A stretch of 5,551 nucleotides of DNA, from NCBI GenBank assembly GCA_030619425.1, contig JAUXBJ010000158.1, positions 1 to 5,551 on the forward strand, given 5' to 3'. The position numbers were made by a program, and so were the translations under genes. This document shows positions 1-5,551 of the stretch, piece by piece. Each line of letters opens with the position of its first letter. Position 1 is the stretch's first letter. The stretch comes from a bacterium (lineage in GTDB: Bacteria; Zixibacteria; MSB-5A5; GN15; FEB-12). The notes beneath the pieces were generated by a model. That model was not told where the DNA came from and did not search any database. It saw only the letters and a list, made by a program, of their open reading frames with translations.

Positions 1-28
1 AACGGTTGCGGAGAGCACGCACAAGAAA

Positions 29-73
29 CCGGCGGTTCTCACGACCTCCTCCAGATGTCGAAGGAACCACCGG
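29..73. repeat. long imperfect hairpin, CCGG-GGTTC-CGAC stem
   Basis: Three paired blocks are nested: CCGG 29-32 with 70-73, GGTTC 34-38 with 64-68, and CGAC 42-45 with 57-60. This gives 13 Watson-Crick pairs, with one mismatch and a small internal loop. On the minus strand the 11-base apical loop reads ATCTGGAGGAG, which contains a Shine-Dalgarno-like GGAGGAG, and a GTG lies at 42-40. Confidence 0.6.
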
Positions 74-83
74 AACAGCATTT

Positions 84-108
84 GGGGCAGACGAGGACGT
101 CTGCCGCC
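84..108. repeat. GGCAGACG/CGTCTGCC hairpin
   Basis: GGCAGACG (86-93) and CGTCTGCC (98-105) form a perfect 8-bp stem with the four-base loop AGGA. Bases 84-85 can pair with 107-108 around a bulged G106. This is the most stable-looking stem of the cluster. No T-tract follows it on either strand, so it is unlikely to be an intrinsic terminator. Confidence 0.65.
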
Positions 109-109
109 C

Positions 110-126
110 ACACGGTCAAGCCGTGT
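110..126. repeat. short ACACGG/CCGTGT hairpin
   Basis: ACACGG (110-115) and CCGTGT (121-126) form six perfect pairs around the loop TCAAG. It lies one base from the stronger hairpin at 84-108, so the two could stack coaxially in an RNA. This is weak as an isolated element. Confidence 0.45.
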
Positions 127-129
127 TCT

Positions 130-144
130 TGTGGCTTCGCCACA
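130..144. repeat. short TGTGGC/GCCACA hairpin
   Basis: TGTGGC (130-135) pairs with GCCACA (139-144) around a three-base TTC loop, giving six perfect pairs. It sits three bases from the next hairpin in the cluster. Alone it could be chance; its packing among the others is the reason to list it. Confidence 0.45.
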
Positions 145-155
145 CAGTGCGGAAG

Positions 156-168
156 CGCGCGAAGCGCG
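156..168. repeat. CGCGC/GCGCG hairpin and GAAGCGCG direct repeat
   Basis: CGCGC and GCGCG pair around a GAA loop. The same bases include a direct repeat of GAAGCGCG (152-159 and 161-168). It is part of the hairpin cluster past recN. Confidence 0.5.
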
Positions 169-185
169 AAAGACTGGCTTGCCTG

Positions 186-219
186 TGCTTCGACTCCGCT
201 CATGCTTCGACTTCGCTCA
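186..219. repeat. two tandem 17-bp direct repeats
   Basis: Read on the minus strand, TGAGCGAAGTCGAAGCA (219-203) is followed immediately by TGAGCGGAGTCGAAGCA (202-186), with one mismatch in 17. The first copy overlaps the hairpin at 199-226. From memory, CTTCGACTTCGCTCAG-like sequences occur as dispersed intergenic repeats in many bacterial genomes; this could not be searched here. Confidence 0.8.
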
Positions 220-226
220 GCATGAG
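199..226. repeat. 8-bp-stem hairpin nearest the recN stop
   Basis: CTCATGCT and AGCATGAG form a perfect 8-bp stem around a 12-base loop containing TTCGACTTCGCTC-type sequence. On the transcript it lies 20 bases after the recN stop codon, where a 3'-end stabilising or terminating structure would be expected. No run of T follows it, so any termination role would need Rho or another mechanism. Confidence 0.65.
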
Positions 227-245
227 GTTGTGGTGCTGTCCTGGT

Positions 246-1901
246 TTACTCCTGAACCGGCATTGCCACCATGCGCTCCAACTCTGTACTCACTCCGTCA
301 GGATCAAGCTGTCGTACAGTGATCACATTGCGGTCGTCTGCCGAAGATTTTTCGACCACGTAGTGGTGGTCTGCCTGGCGGGCGATCTGGTGCAGGTGCG
401 TGACTACGATCAACTGACCATCACCGGCCAGTTTCCTGAGTTTCCGTCCGACCTCGTTGGCGGTTTGGCCGCCGATACCGGCGTCGACCTCATCGAATAC
501 CATCAATGGCCGAGACTCGCTCTTCTCATTACGCTCGGCCGATTTCAATGCGAGCAGCACCCGTGAGATTTCACCGCCGGAAGCTGTCTTGACCAGAGGT
601 CGAAGTGGTTCGCCCAGATTGGCCGCGAAATCAAACCGAGCCTGTTCCAGTCCATGTTCCGCCGGTCGCAGGCAGCGCTCGTCTATGACCACACCCTCTG
701 GATCCTCTTGGTCGAGAAATGCGATCTCAAACCGAGCACCATCGATGGCCAGGTCGGCCAACTCTCGGGCGATCCGTTTCTCAAGTCTTCGTGCCGCCTT
801 GCGACGGTCACGGGAGAGGGCGACGGCCAGGTCGCTGTATTCGCGGCGGCGTTGATCCGCTTCGCTCTCGAGTCGAGCGATCAGACTGTCGGTGTCCGGC
901 CTTTGAGCTAACTGCTGGAGAATCAACTCGAATGTTTTCAGCACGGCCTCTTCGGAGCCGCCGTATTTTTTCTTGAGATGGTAAATCTCATCGAGTCGCG
1001 TGTTGATCCCTTCAATGCGCACCGGATCATCTACAATTGTGGCGCCGTACTGTTCGACGGTGCGTCGGAGTTCCTCGAGGCGGACCTCGATGTCGTACAA
1101 ATCGCCGGCCTGATCGCTCAGTTTCGAATCGATCTGTGCCATCTTGTCCAGCTCGTGCCGCACCGTAGCCAGGAGTTCCTTTGCCGAGCCGGTCTCACCG
1201 TCGAGGATGTCACCAATCGATGCCGCGGAAGACATCAGCGCCCGTGCCGAGTCGAGCAGCTTGCGCTCAATCAGCAACTCTTCTTCCTCGCCGACCCGCA
1301 ATGAACCCTTTTCGATCTCATCTCTCTGAAACATCAAGAGCTCTCGCTGTTGGATCAACTGCTCGCGACGGTCCTTGAGGCGGCCCAGTTCGTCGGCTAC
1401 GTTTCGCCAATTCACAAACGCCTCAGCGGTAACCTCTGTCTGAAAACTCAAACCGGCGAACCGATCAAGAAACATGAGATGGTTATCTTCGTTCATCAGC
1501 GATTGACTGGCATGTTGGCTGAGTATTTCGCCCAGAGCCGCAGCCAGAGGTTTCCAGCGATTCAGGCCGATGCGTTTACCGTTGACCGACATTCTCGAAG
1601 CGCCATCGCGGTTGATGAACCGTCGAACGGTTATTGAGTCACTATCGGTCAGGTCGGCGTGCTCGTGTTTCAGGGATGACGGCAGGTGCGAGACGTCGAA
1701 CACCGCCGTTACCTGTGCTGAGTCGGCGCCATGGCGGAGATACTCCTTGTCGGCCCGACCGCCCAGAGCCAGAGACAGGGCAGTTACGATAACCGATTTT
1801 CCCGCGCCGGTCTCGCCGGTGAGAGCGGTAAGTCCGGATGCAAATGACAGTTCGAGCTTGCGCACCAGTGCGATGTTTTCAATGGTCAGTCTTGTGAGCA
1901 T
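246..1901 (-). CDS. recN: DNA repair ATPase RecN
   Basis: RecN is an SMC-like ATPase that acts early in double-strand-break repair, helping to hold broken ends together and aiding RecA-dependent recombination. With the ATG at 1901 it has 551 residues, close to the usual length. Walker A is GETGAGKS (29-36). The family region around QHASQSLMNEDNHLMFLD follows (129-146), then a long charged coiled coil with LDEIYHLKKKYGG (303-315). The C-terminal ATPase half has the ABC signature SGGE (441-444), Walker B PLMVFDEVDAGIGG (465-478) and the switch VVTHLHQIA (499-507). A start at 1985 is possible by frame, but its extra 28 residues merely read through dnaG in another frame, whereas the family begins at MLTRLTIENIALV. 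The Shine-Dalgarno is poor (AGG abuts the ATG), so coupling to dnaG is likely. The tail ends at ERMVAMPVQE, roughly 14 residues earlier than is usual after this point in RecN. Confidence 0.97.
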   Translation of the reverse strand: MLTRLTIENIALVRKLELSFASGLTALTGETGAGKSVIVTALSLALGGRADKEYLRHGADSAQVTAVFDVSHLPSSLKHEHADLTDSDSITVRRFINRDGASRMSVNGKRIGLNRWKPLAAALGEILSQHASQSLMNEDNHLMFLDRFAGLSFQTEVTAEAFVNWRNVADELGRLKDRREQLIQQRELLMFQRDEIEKGSLRVGEEEELLIERKLLDSARALMSSAASIGDILDGETGSAKELLATVRHELDKMAQIDSKLSDQAGDLYDIEVRLEELRRTVEQYGATIVDDPVRIEGINTRLDEIYHLKKKYGGSEEAVLKTFELILQQLAQRPDTDSLIARLESEADQRRREYSDLAVALSRDRRKAARRLEKRIARELADLAIDGARFEIAFLDQEDPEGVVIDERCLRPAEHGLEQARFDFAANLGEPLRPLVKTASGGEISRVLLALKSAERNEKSESRPLMVFDEVDAGIGGQTANEVGRKLRKLAGDGQLIVVTHLHQIARQADHHYVVEKSSADDRNVITVRQLDPDGVSTELERMVAMPVQE

Positions 1902-3621
1902 CCTGATCCAGACTTCGTATTTCACGCAGGAGTTGATCCGCACGTTCGTTGTCGCCGGCAGTTTCCGCCGCCGAGAGTTCGTCACGCAGGCGCTGCCTGA
2001 GCCGCTTTCTCTTGGAAGCCATCAAAGCGGTCAAGGCCTTCTTGGTTTGGCTGTCGATTTCTTCGGGTGGCCAATCCCTGGCGACGAGTTGCGTGATCAA
2101 CGATGCAAAGTCAGCATCGCCGGCGTAGTCAATCAGTCTCTTGGCATCGACCACACTTTCGGTACGGTACTGACTAATGATTGCCGCATACAGCCGCGAC
2201 AGTTGCTTCGAGTCAAAATCATCGGGCGCCACCGTCTCGGCAATCTGATCGATAGCGCCCGGGTTGTTTAGCAAGAGCGACAAAAACTCAAACTCGTCCG
2301 GGTTGAACTTGCGCTTGTGCGCGGCGGTGTCAGCTTCAGGGGGGGGCAGGACAAGGCCTTGCTTCAACAACTGGATATCGACCTGTAGTTGGTCCGCGGC
2401 CTCGGCTAAAAAAAGCGATCGACGGGTGGGATCGGCAAGCTTCGAGGCAACTGACGCCAGTTCCTTGACCAGTTTCTCCTTGCCGATGATACCGACGGCG
2501 TCGATGTCCAAACCGCGTACCCGGAACTCGACATACCCGACCGCTTCATGTTGCAGTTCATCCAGTTTGTCCCGCCCGAATTCAGTGGCCACCGAATCCG
2601 GGTCCTCACCCTTGGGAGGTGTCATAACTTTCACTTCCAAACCGGCGTCGTACAAGGCGTCGACCGATCTCAGCGCAGCCTGACGTCCGGCCGAGTCGGC
2701 GTCAAAGAAAAGATAAACCTCGTCGGCGAATCGGGCCAGGAACCGTGCCTGTTGGGCGCTGAACGCCGTTCCCGATGAAGCGACAACGTTGGTGACACCC
2801 GCTTGCCAAAGCGAGATAACGTCGAAGTAACCTTCAACGATGATGGCCGCGCCGGCGGTACGGATGTCGTCCTTGGCGAAGTTGAGTCCATAGAGCACGT
2901 TGCTCTTACTGTACAACGGCGTCTCCGGGGAGTTGACGTATTTGGCCGGTTCGCCCTTCTTGAGAGTGCGGCCGCCGAAAGCTATTGGTTTTTGGCTGAG
3001 GTTGATGATCGGGATCATCAAGCGCTGTCGGAAGCGGTCGAAATAGTTACCTTTCTTCTCCGACAGGATAGCCAGCCCGGCCCGCGAGAGGTCCTCCTCG
3101 GACAGGTCCTTAGTTTGTGCGTACCTGATCAATCCATCCCACGCTTCTCCGGCCAGACCAAGTTGGAAATGCTCGATCGCTTCGTCCGAGATCTTACGTC
3201 GCTCTCGGAGATAGGTCTCGAGCACAGCGTGGTATTTCGCCTCATGCAGTGTCTTCTGAAAGTACTCCAGTGCGACCTGGTTGGCGAAAGCGATACGATC
3301 GATCTGTTCCCGTCGAGCATCGGAACCGCGCTCCTCGCGGATAACGATGTTGGCGCGCTTAGCCAGATGGTGCACCGCCTCGGTGAACGACATCTTCTCG
3401 TGCTCCATCAGGAACGAGTACAGGTTGCCGCCCTTGCCGCAGCCGAAGCAGTAGAAGATTTGCTTGTCGACAGAAACTGAAAACGACGGCGTCTTCTCAG
3501 TATGAAAAGGGCAGAGGGCGACATAGTTCTTGCCACGCTTTTTCAGTCGAAGGTATTCACCGATTATCTGAACGATATCGTTGGCCTGGCGAATCTGTTC
3601 GATGGTTTCTTGCGGTATCAT
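1879..3621 (-). CDS. dnaG: DNA primase DnaG
   Basis: DnaG synthesises the short RNA primers for lagging-strand replication and acts at the fork with the DnaB helicase. The 580-residue protein is of normal length. Its N-terminal CHC2 zinc-binding domain has Cys37, His40, Cys58 and Cys61. The RNA-polymerase-like core includes RFRQRLMIPI (195-204), AFGGR (214-218) and KYVNSPET (227-234). The TOPRIM metal-binding parts are EGYFDV (263-268) and FFDADSAG (305-312), so the catalytic acidic residues are present. A Pro-rich linker (about 424-435) leads to the helical C-terminal helicase-binding domain (about 436-580). The ATG is one base after the mutS2 TAA, with only a weak GAAG about 7 nt upstream. 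Translation is therefore probably coupled to mutS2. The last 23 bp overlap recN. Oddities are two slippery tracts near the linker and the absence of adjacent rpsU or rpoD. Confidence 0.98.
   Translation of the reverse strand: MIPQETIEQIRQANDIVQIIGEYLRLKKRGKNYVALCPFHTEKTPSFSVSVDKQIFYCFGCGKGGNLYSFLMEHEKMSFTEAVHHLAKRANIVIREERGSDARREQIDRIAFANQVALEYFQKTLHEAKYHAVLETYLRERRKISDEAIEHFQLGLAGEAWDGLIRYAQTKDLSEEDLSRAGLAILSEKKGNYFDRFRQRLMIPIINLSQKPIAFGGRTLKKGEPAKYVNSPETPLYSKSNVLYGLNFAKDDIRTAGAAIIVEGYFDVISLWQAGVTNVVASSGTAFSAQQARFLARFADEVYLFFDADSAGRQAALRSVDALYDAGLEVKVMTPPKGEDPDSVATEFGRDKLDELQHEAVGYVEFRVRGLDIDAVGIIGKEKLVKELASVASKLADPTRRSLFLAEAADQLQVDIQLLKQGLVLPPPEADTAAHKRKFNPDEFEFLSLLLNNPGAIDQIAETVAPDDFDSKQLSRLYAAIISQYRTESVVDAKRLIDYAGDADFASLITQLVARDWPPEEIDSQTKKALTALMASKRKRLRQRLRDELSAAETAGDNERADQLLREIRSLDQDAHKTDH
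2336..2346 (-). other. C8 homopolymer followed by TGA out of frame, in the dnaG linker
   Basis: The coding strand has eight C in a row (2346-2339), read as CCC CCC CCT for Pro426-428 of DnaG, then GAA. One extra C gives CCC CCC CCC TGA, so the protein would stop straight after Pro428, just before the helicase-binding domain. Loss of one C also gives an early stop, about 22 codons later. The tract is certain. Whether polymerase or ribosome slippage occurs there is conjecture, and a chance Pro-rich linker is the simplest alternative. Confidence 0.3.
2407..2414 (-). other. U UUU UUA slippery heptamer in frame in dnaG
   Basis: Codons CTT TTT TTA (Leu403-Phe404-Leu405) contain T TTT TTA in the X XXY YYZ phase needed for -1 ribosomal frameshifting. 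In the -1 frame, translation runs for about 23 codons and ends at the TGA at 2338-2336. A GC-rich stretch (GCCGAGGCCGCGG) follows, but I see no clear stimulatory stem. The heptamer is certain; its use is speculative. Confidence 0.25.
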
Positions 3622-3622
3622 G

Positions 3623-5551
3623 TTATGACTTCAGCTTCACGACCGTCACTCCGGCGCCGCCTTCGTTCCAGTCACCGAGGCGCAGCGAGTCAACTTCGGG
3701 ATGTCCGCTCAGGAAGGCGGTTAACCCTTTGCGCAGTTTTCCGGTTCCTTTGCCGTGAATCACGTAGACCTGATGCAGTCCGGCGAGCACGGCCCGATCG
3801 AGAAAACGATTGAGCGCTTCCATCCCCTCATCGACCGTCATGCCTCTGAGATGAATCTCGGGGCTGATGTCGTCGCTGGGTGTCGGTCCAGTGTATGAAG
3901 CCGGCGACATGCTCTTACCGGCGCCGTCGGTCCTGGCCAGGTTTCGCAACTCCACAGTGGTGGTCACGTTGCCCAATCGAACCTTGACCCTGTCGTTTCC
4001 GAGCAGTTGTTCAACCTGACCTTTCTGATCCAGAGACAGCACATGGACAATATCGCCCACGTTGATGATGCCGTCGGCAGGTGTTTCTGCTGCCGGACGT
4101 CTTTGTTTCTTTGCGAGTTGATTTTGTCTCGTCTGAAGGGTGTGGTGAAACTTCTGTACTGACTCTTTGGAGGCTTGGGATTCACGGATATCGGCAACCA
4201 GTCGCTCTATTTCCCGACGCGTTTCGTTGAGGAACTGCTCAGTATCGCCCAAATGCTCGGCCCTGCTTGTTTCCTTTTCCTGACGCAACTTCTCGGACCG
4301 CGCGCGATTGGATTGCTCGAGTTGACGGGCCTGTTCGAGTCGCTCGCTCAGTTCTTTGCGGTCTTCCTTGATTTTGGTCAGTTCAGCTTCGATCGTAGCG
4401 ATCAGGTTGGCCAGCGATCGCTCTGACGTTCCCCGCAGTTCGGCTGCTCGGCGACAGATCGATTCCGGCATGCCCAGGCGACCGGCGATCTCGACCGCAT
4501 ACGACGACCCCGGCAGTCCCAGGCGCAGACGATAAGTGGGCGCCAGCGTCTTGCGGTCGAATTCCAACGAGGCGTTCTCCACCTCCGGATGCTCCATGGC
4601 CAACGTTTTCAACTGAGAGTAATGCGTTGTTGCCACCAAACAGGCGCCTTTTTCAATGGCATGAAGTATGATCGCTTCAGCCAGAGCGGAGCCTTCCTTG
4701 GGGTCGGTGCCGGCGCCGATCTCGTCAAAAAGGAGCAGCGTATCCTGCGATGCGGTGCGAAGGCCGCTGATGATATTCCTGATATGCGAGGCGAAGGTGG
4801 ACAACGACAACTCGATCGACTGCTCATCGCCGATGTCGGCGTGCAGATTCCTGAAGAGACCGATCTGAGATTTCTCATCCGCTGAAATGTGCAGCCCCGA
4901 CAGCGCCATCAGCAGCGACAATCCGATGGTTTTGAGTGCGATCGTTTTGCCGCCGGTGTTAGGCCCCGTCACCAGCACCACCAAACGATCATCTCCAAGT
5001 GCGATATCGGTCGGCACCACTTTCGCAATCTCGCCGAGTTGGACGATCAACAGCGGGTGTCGCGCCTCGACCAGTGACACCACCGCCTCGTCGACAATTT
5101 CCGGAGCGTTGCCGTTGATCTGGATCGAAAAAAGCGCGGCGGCATGGAGATAATCCAGGCGGCCGATCATCCGGGTATTCTCCAATAGAGGTTCGCTGCG
5201 GCGACCTATCTCGGCCGTCAGTTCGCGCAGAATGCGATTGACTTCGATCAGTTCCTCCTGCATGAGGAGGTTGATGTGGTTGTTGAGTTCGACCGTTTCC
5301 TTCGGTTCAATATAGAGGGTAGCGCCGGATTGACTGCGGTCGTGAAGAATGCCACGATCGGCCTGGTACGAATTGGCCGGGATTGGAATCACGTATCGGT
5401 CGTTGCGCTGGGTCACGACATCATCCTGCCAGCCGGCCCGCTTGGACCGTCCGGTGAGAATCGATTCCAGCCGCGCCACGATTTTGCGGCGGCTGTCGGC
5501 GAGATCACGTCGGATCATGCGCAGTTTCGGCGAGGCGTTGTCCCGCACCAG
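3623..5551 (-). CDS. mutS2: MutS2 family ATPase with C-terminal Smr domain (5'-partial)
   Basis: MutS2 is a cytoplasmic homodimeric MutS-family ATPase. In known bacteria it suppresses recombination or splits collided ribosomes; it is not the mismatch-repair MutS. The frame is open through the right edge, and about 140-150 N-terminal residues are missing compared with family members of about 780. Counting from the GTG codon at 5548, the visible protein has core/clamp segments (about 1-170), a Walker A GPNTGGKT (195-202), the MutS2 stretch DIGDEQSIE (238-246), Walker B LLLFDEIGAGTDP (271-283) and the switch TTHYSQLK (307-314). A charged coiled coil (about 373-482), a small KOW/SH3-like segment (about 493-540) and an Smr domain (563-641) with HGKGTGKLR (598-606) follow. 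There are no MutS mismatch-recognition domains in what is visible. The Smr LDLR motif reads IHLR. The stop TAA lies one base before the dnaG ATG. The true start is outside the window, so the internal GTG is not proposed as the start. Confidence 0.97.
   Translation of the reverse strand: MVRDNASPKLRMIRRDLADSRRKIVARLESILTGRSKRAGWQDDVVTQRNDRYVIPIPANSYQADRGILHDRSQSGATLYIEPKETVELNNHINLLMQEELIEVNRILRELTAEIGRRSEPLLENTRMIGRLDYLHAAALFSIQINGNAPEIVDEAVVSLVEARHPLLIVQLGEIAKVVPTDIALGDDRLVVLVTGPNTGGKTIALKTIGLSLLMALSGLHISADEKSQIGLFRNLHADIGDEQSIELSLSTFASHIRNIISGLRTASQDTLLLFDEIGAGTDPKEGSALAEAIILHAIEKGACLVATTHYSQLKTLAMEHPEVENASLEFDRKTLAPTYRLRLGLPGSSYAVEIAGRLGMPESICRRAAELRGTSERSLANLIATIEAELTKIKEDRKELSERLEQARQLEQSNRARSEKLRQEKETSRAEHLGDTEQFLNETRREIERLVADIRESQASKESVQKFHHTLQTRQNQLAKKQRRPAAETPADGIINVGDIVHVLSLDQKGQVEQLLGNDRVKVRLGNVTTTVELRNLARTDGAGKSMSPASYTGPTPSDDISPEIHLRGMTVDEGMEALNRFLDRAVLAGLHQVYVIHGKGTGKLRKGLTAFLSGHPEVDSLRLGDWNEGGAGVTVVKLKS

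Larger units (their letters stand above)
29..226. repeat. cluster of six closely packed hairpins downstream of recN
   Basis: This non-coding stretch begins 20 bp past the recN stop and is almost entirely made of inverted repeats: 199-226, 156-168, 130-144, 110-126, 84-108 and 29-73. Three of them are separated by only 1-3 bases. No hairpin is followed by a T-tract on either strand, so a standard intrinsic terminator is unlikely. The layout resembles mosaic REP/BIME-type intergenic repeats. A folded 3' untranslated region that protects the mRNA end, or a structured RNA, are alternatives. The inverted repeats are read directly from the bases, while the function is unknown. Nothing persuasive as a gene was seen in 1..245, apart from a doubtful start at the extreme left edge described in the findings. 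Confidence 0.7.

Noticed and set aside
199..226. Intrinsic terminator for the operon
   Set aside because: The stem is good but no T-tract follows on the minus strand; the next bases are CGGAGTCGAAG. Kept as a hairpin only.
29..226. CRISPR array
   Set aside because: The repeats are mostly inverted, differ from one another, and have no regular unique spacers.
190..248. RecN tail continuing past the TAA by readthrough or frameshift
   Set aside because: The in-frame continuation TRTAPQPHAERS has a faint likeness to RecN tails, but it runs into the repeat and the spacing is wrong. The other two frames stop within the hairpin without convincing similarity.
6..566. Plus-strand open frame of 186 codons over the hairpin region and the recN 3' end
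   Set aside because: Most of it is antisense to the conserved RecN C-terminal ATPase, the rest crosses the palindromic repeats, and its product has no recognisable motif.
1902..1985. Upstream start for recN giving 579 residues
   Set aside because: The 28 added residues only read dnaG in another frame and bear no RecN similarity, and the overlap would grow to 107 bp. The family N-terminus matches the ATG at 1901.
1570..2271. Plus-strand open frame of 233 codons
   Set aside because: It lies antisense to the recN start and the dnaG end, both of which have clear family motifs. The composition is typical of a GC-rich shadow frame.
2803..3480. Plus-strand open frame of 225 codons
   Set aside because: It is wholly antisense to the DnaG zinc, core and TOPRIM regions and has no domain of its own.

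Overview
The window is one compact, leftward (minus-strand) genome-maintenance gene cluster followed by a hairpin-rich intergenic tail. Reading with transcription, from the right edge to the left, it holds mutS2 (its 5' end lies outside the window), dnaG, recN, and then about 245 bp with no convincing gene. The three genes are packed tightly. The mutS2 stop and the dnaG start are one base apart, and dnaG overlaps the chosen recN start by 23 bp. A single polycistronic mRNA with translational coupling is therefore likely. No promoter is visible inside the cluster; it should lie upstream of mutS2, past the right edge.

All three products join DNA (or ribosome) maintenance to replication. MutS2 is an ABC-type MutS-family ATPase with a C-terminal Smr domain, DnaG makes replication primers, and RecN is an SMC-like ATPase of double-strand-break repair. 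Domains, motifs and lengths are orthodox for each family. I see no frameshift or premature stop in the genes.

The DNA is moderately GC-rich (by eye, upper fifties percent). The proteins look like those of a free-living bacterium, possibly an uncultured lineage of the Zixibacteria / FCB / Gemmatimonadota kind. That placement is only an impression from protein style, gene order and the intergenic repeats, and the window has no taxonomic marker such as rRNA. The usual dnaG neighbours, rpsU and rpoD, are not beside it here.

The least ordinary parts are these. (1) Six hairpins are packed end to end at 29..226 just past recN, including a near-perfect 17-bp tandem repeat. They look like a mosaic of dispersed intergenic repeats or a structured RNA. 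(2) dnaG carries two slippery tracts, U UUU UUA and C8, about 60 nt apart. They flank the junction between the catalytic part and the helicase-binding domain, and both lead into the same TGA. (3) RecN has a short C-terminus ending next to the hairpins. (4) The first motif of the Smr domain has His where Asp is usual. I see no CRISPR array, tRNA, rRNA, insertion sequence or defence system, and no clear evidence of a wholly new system.
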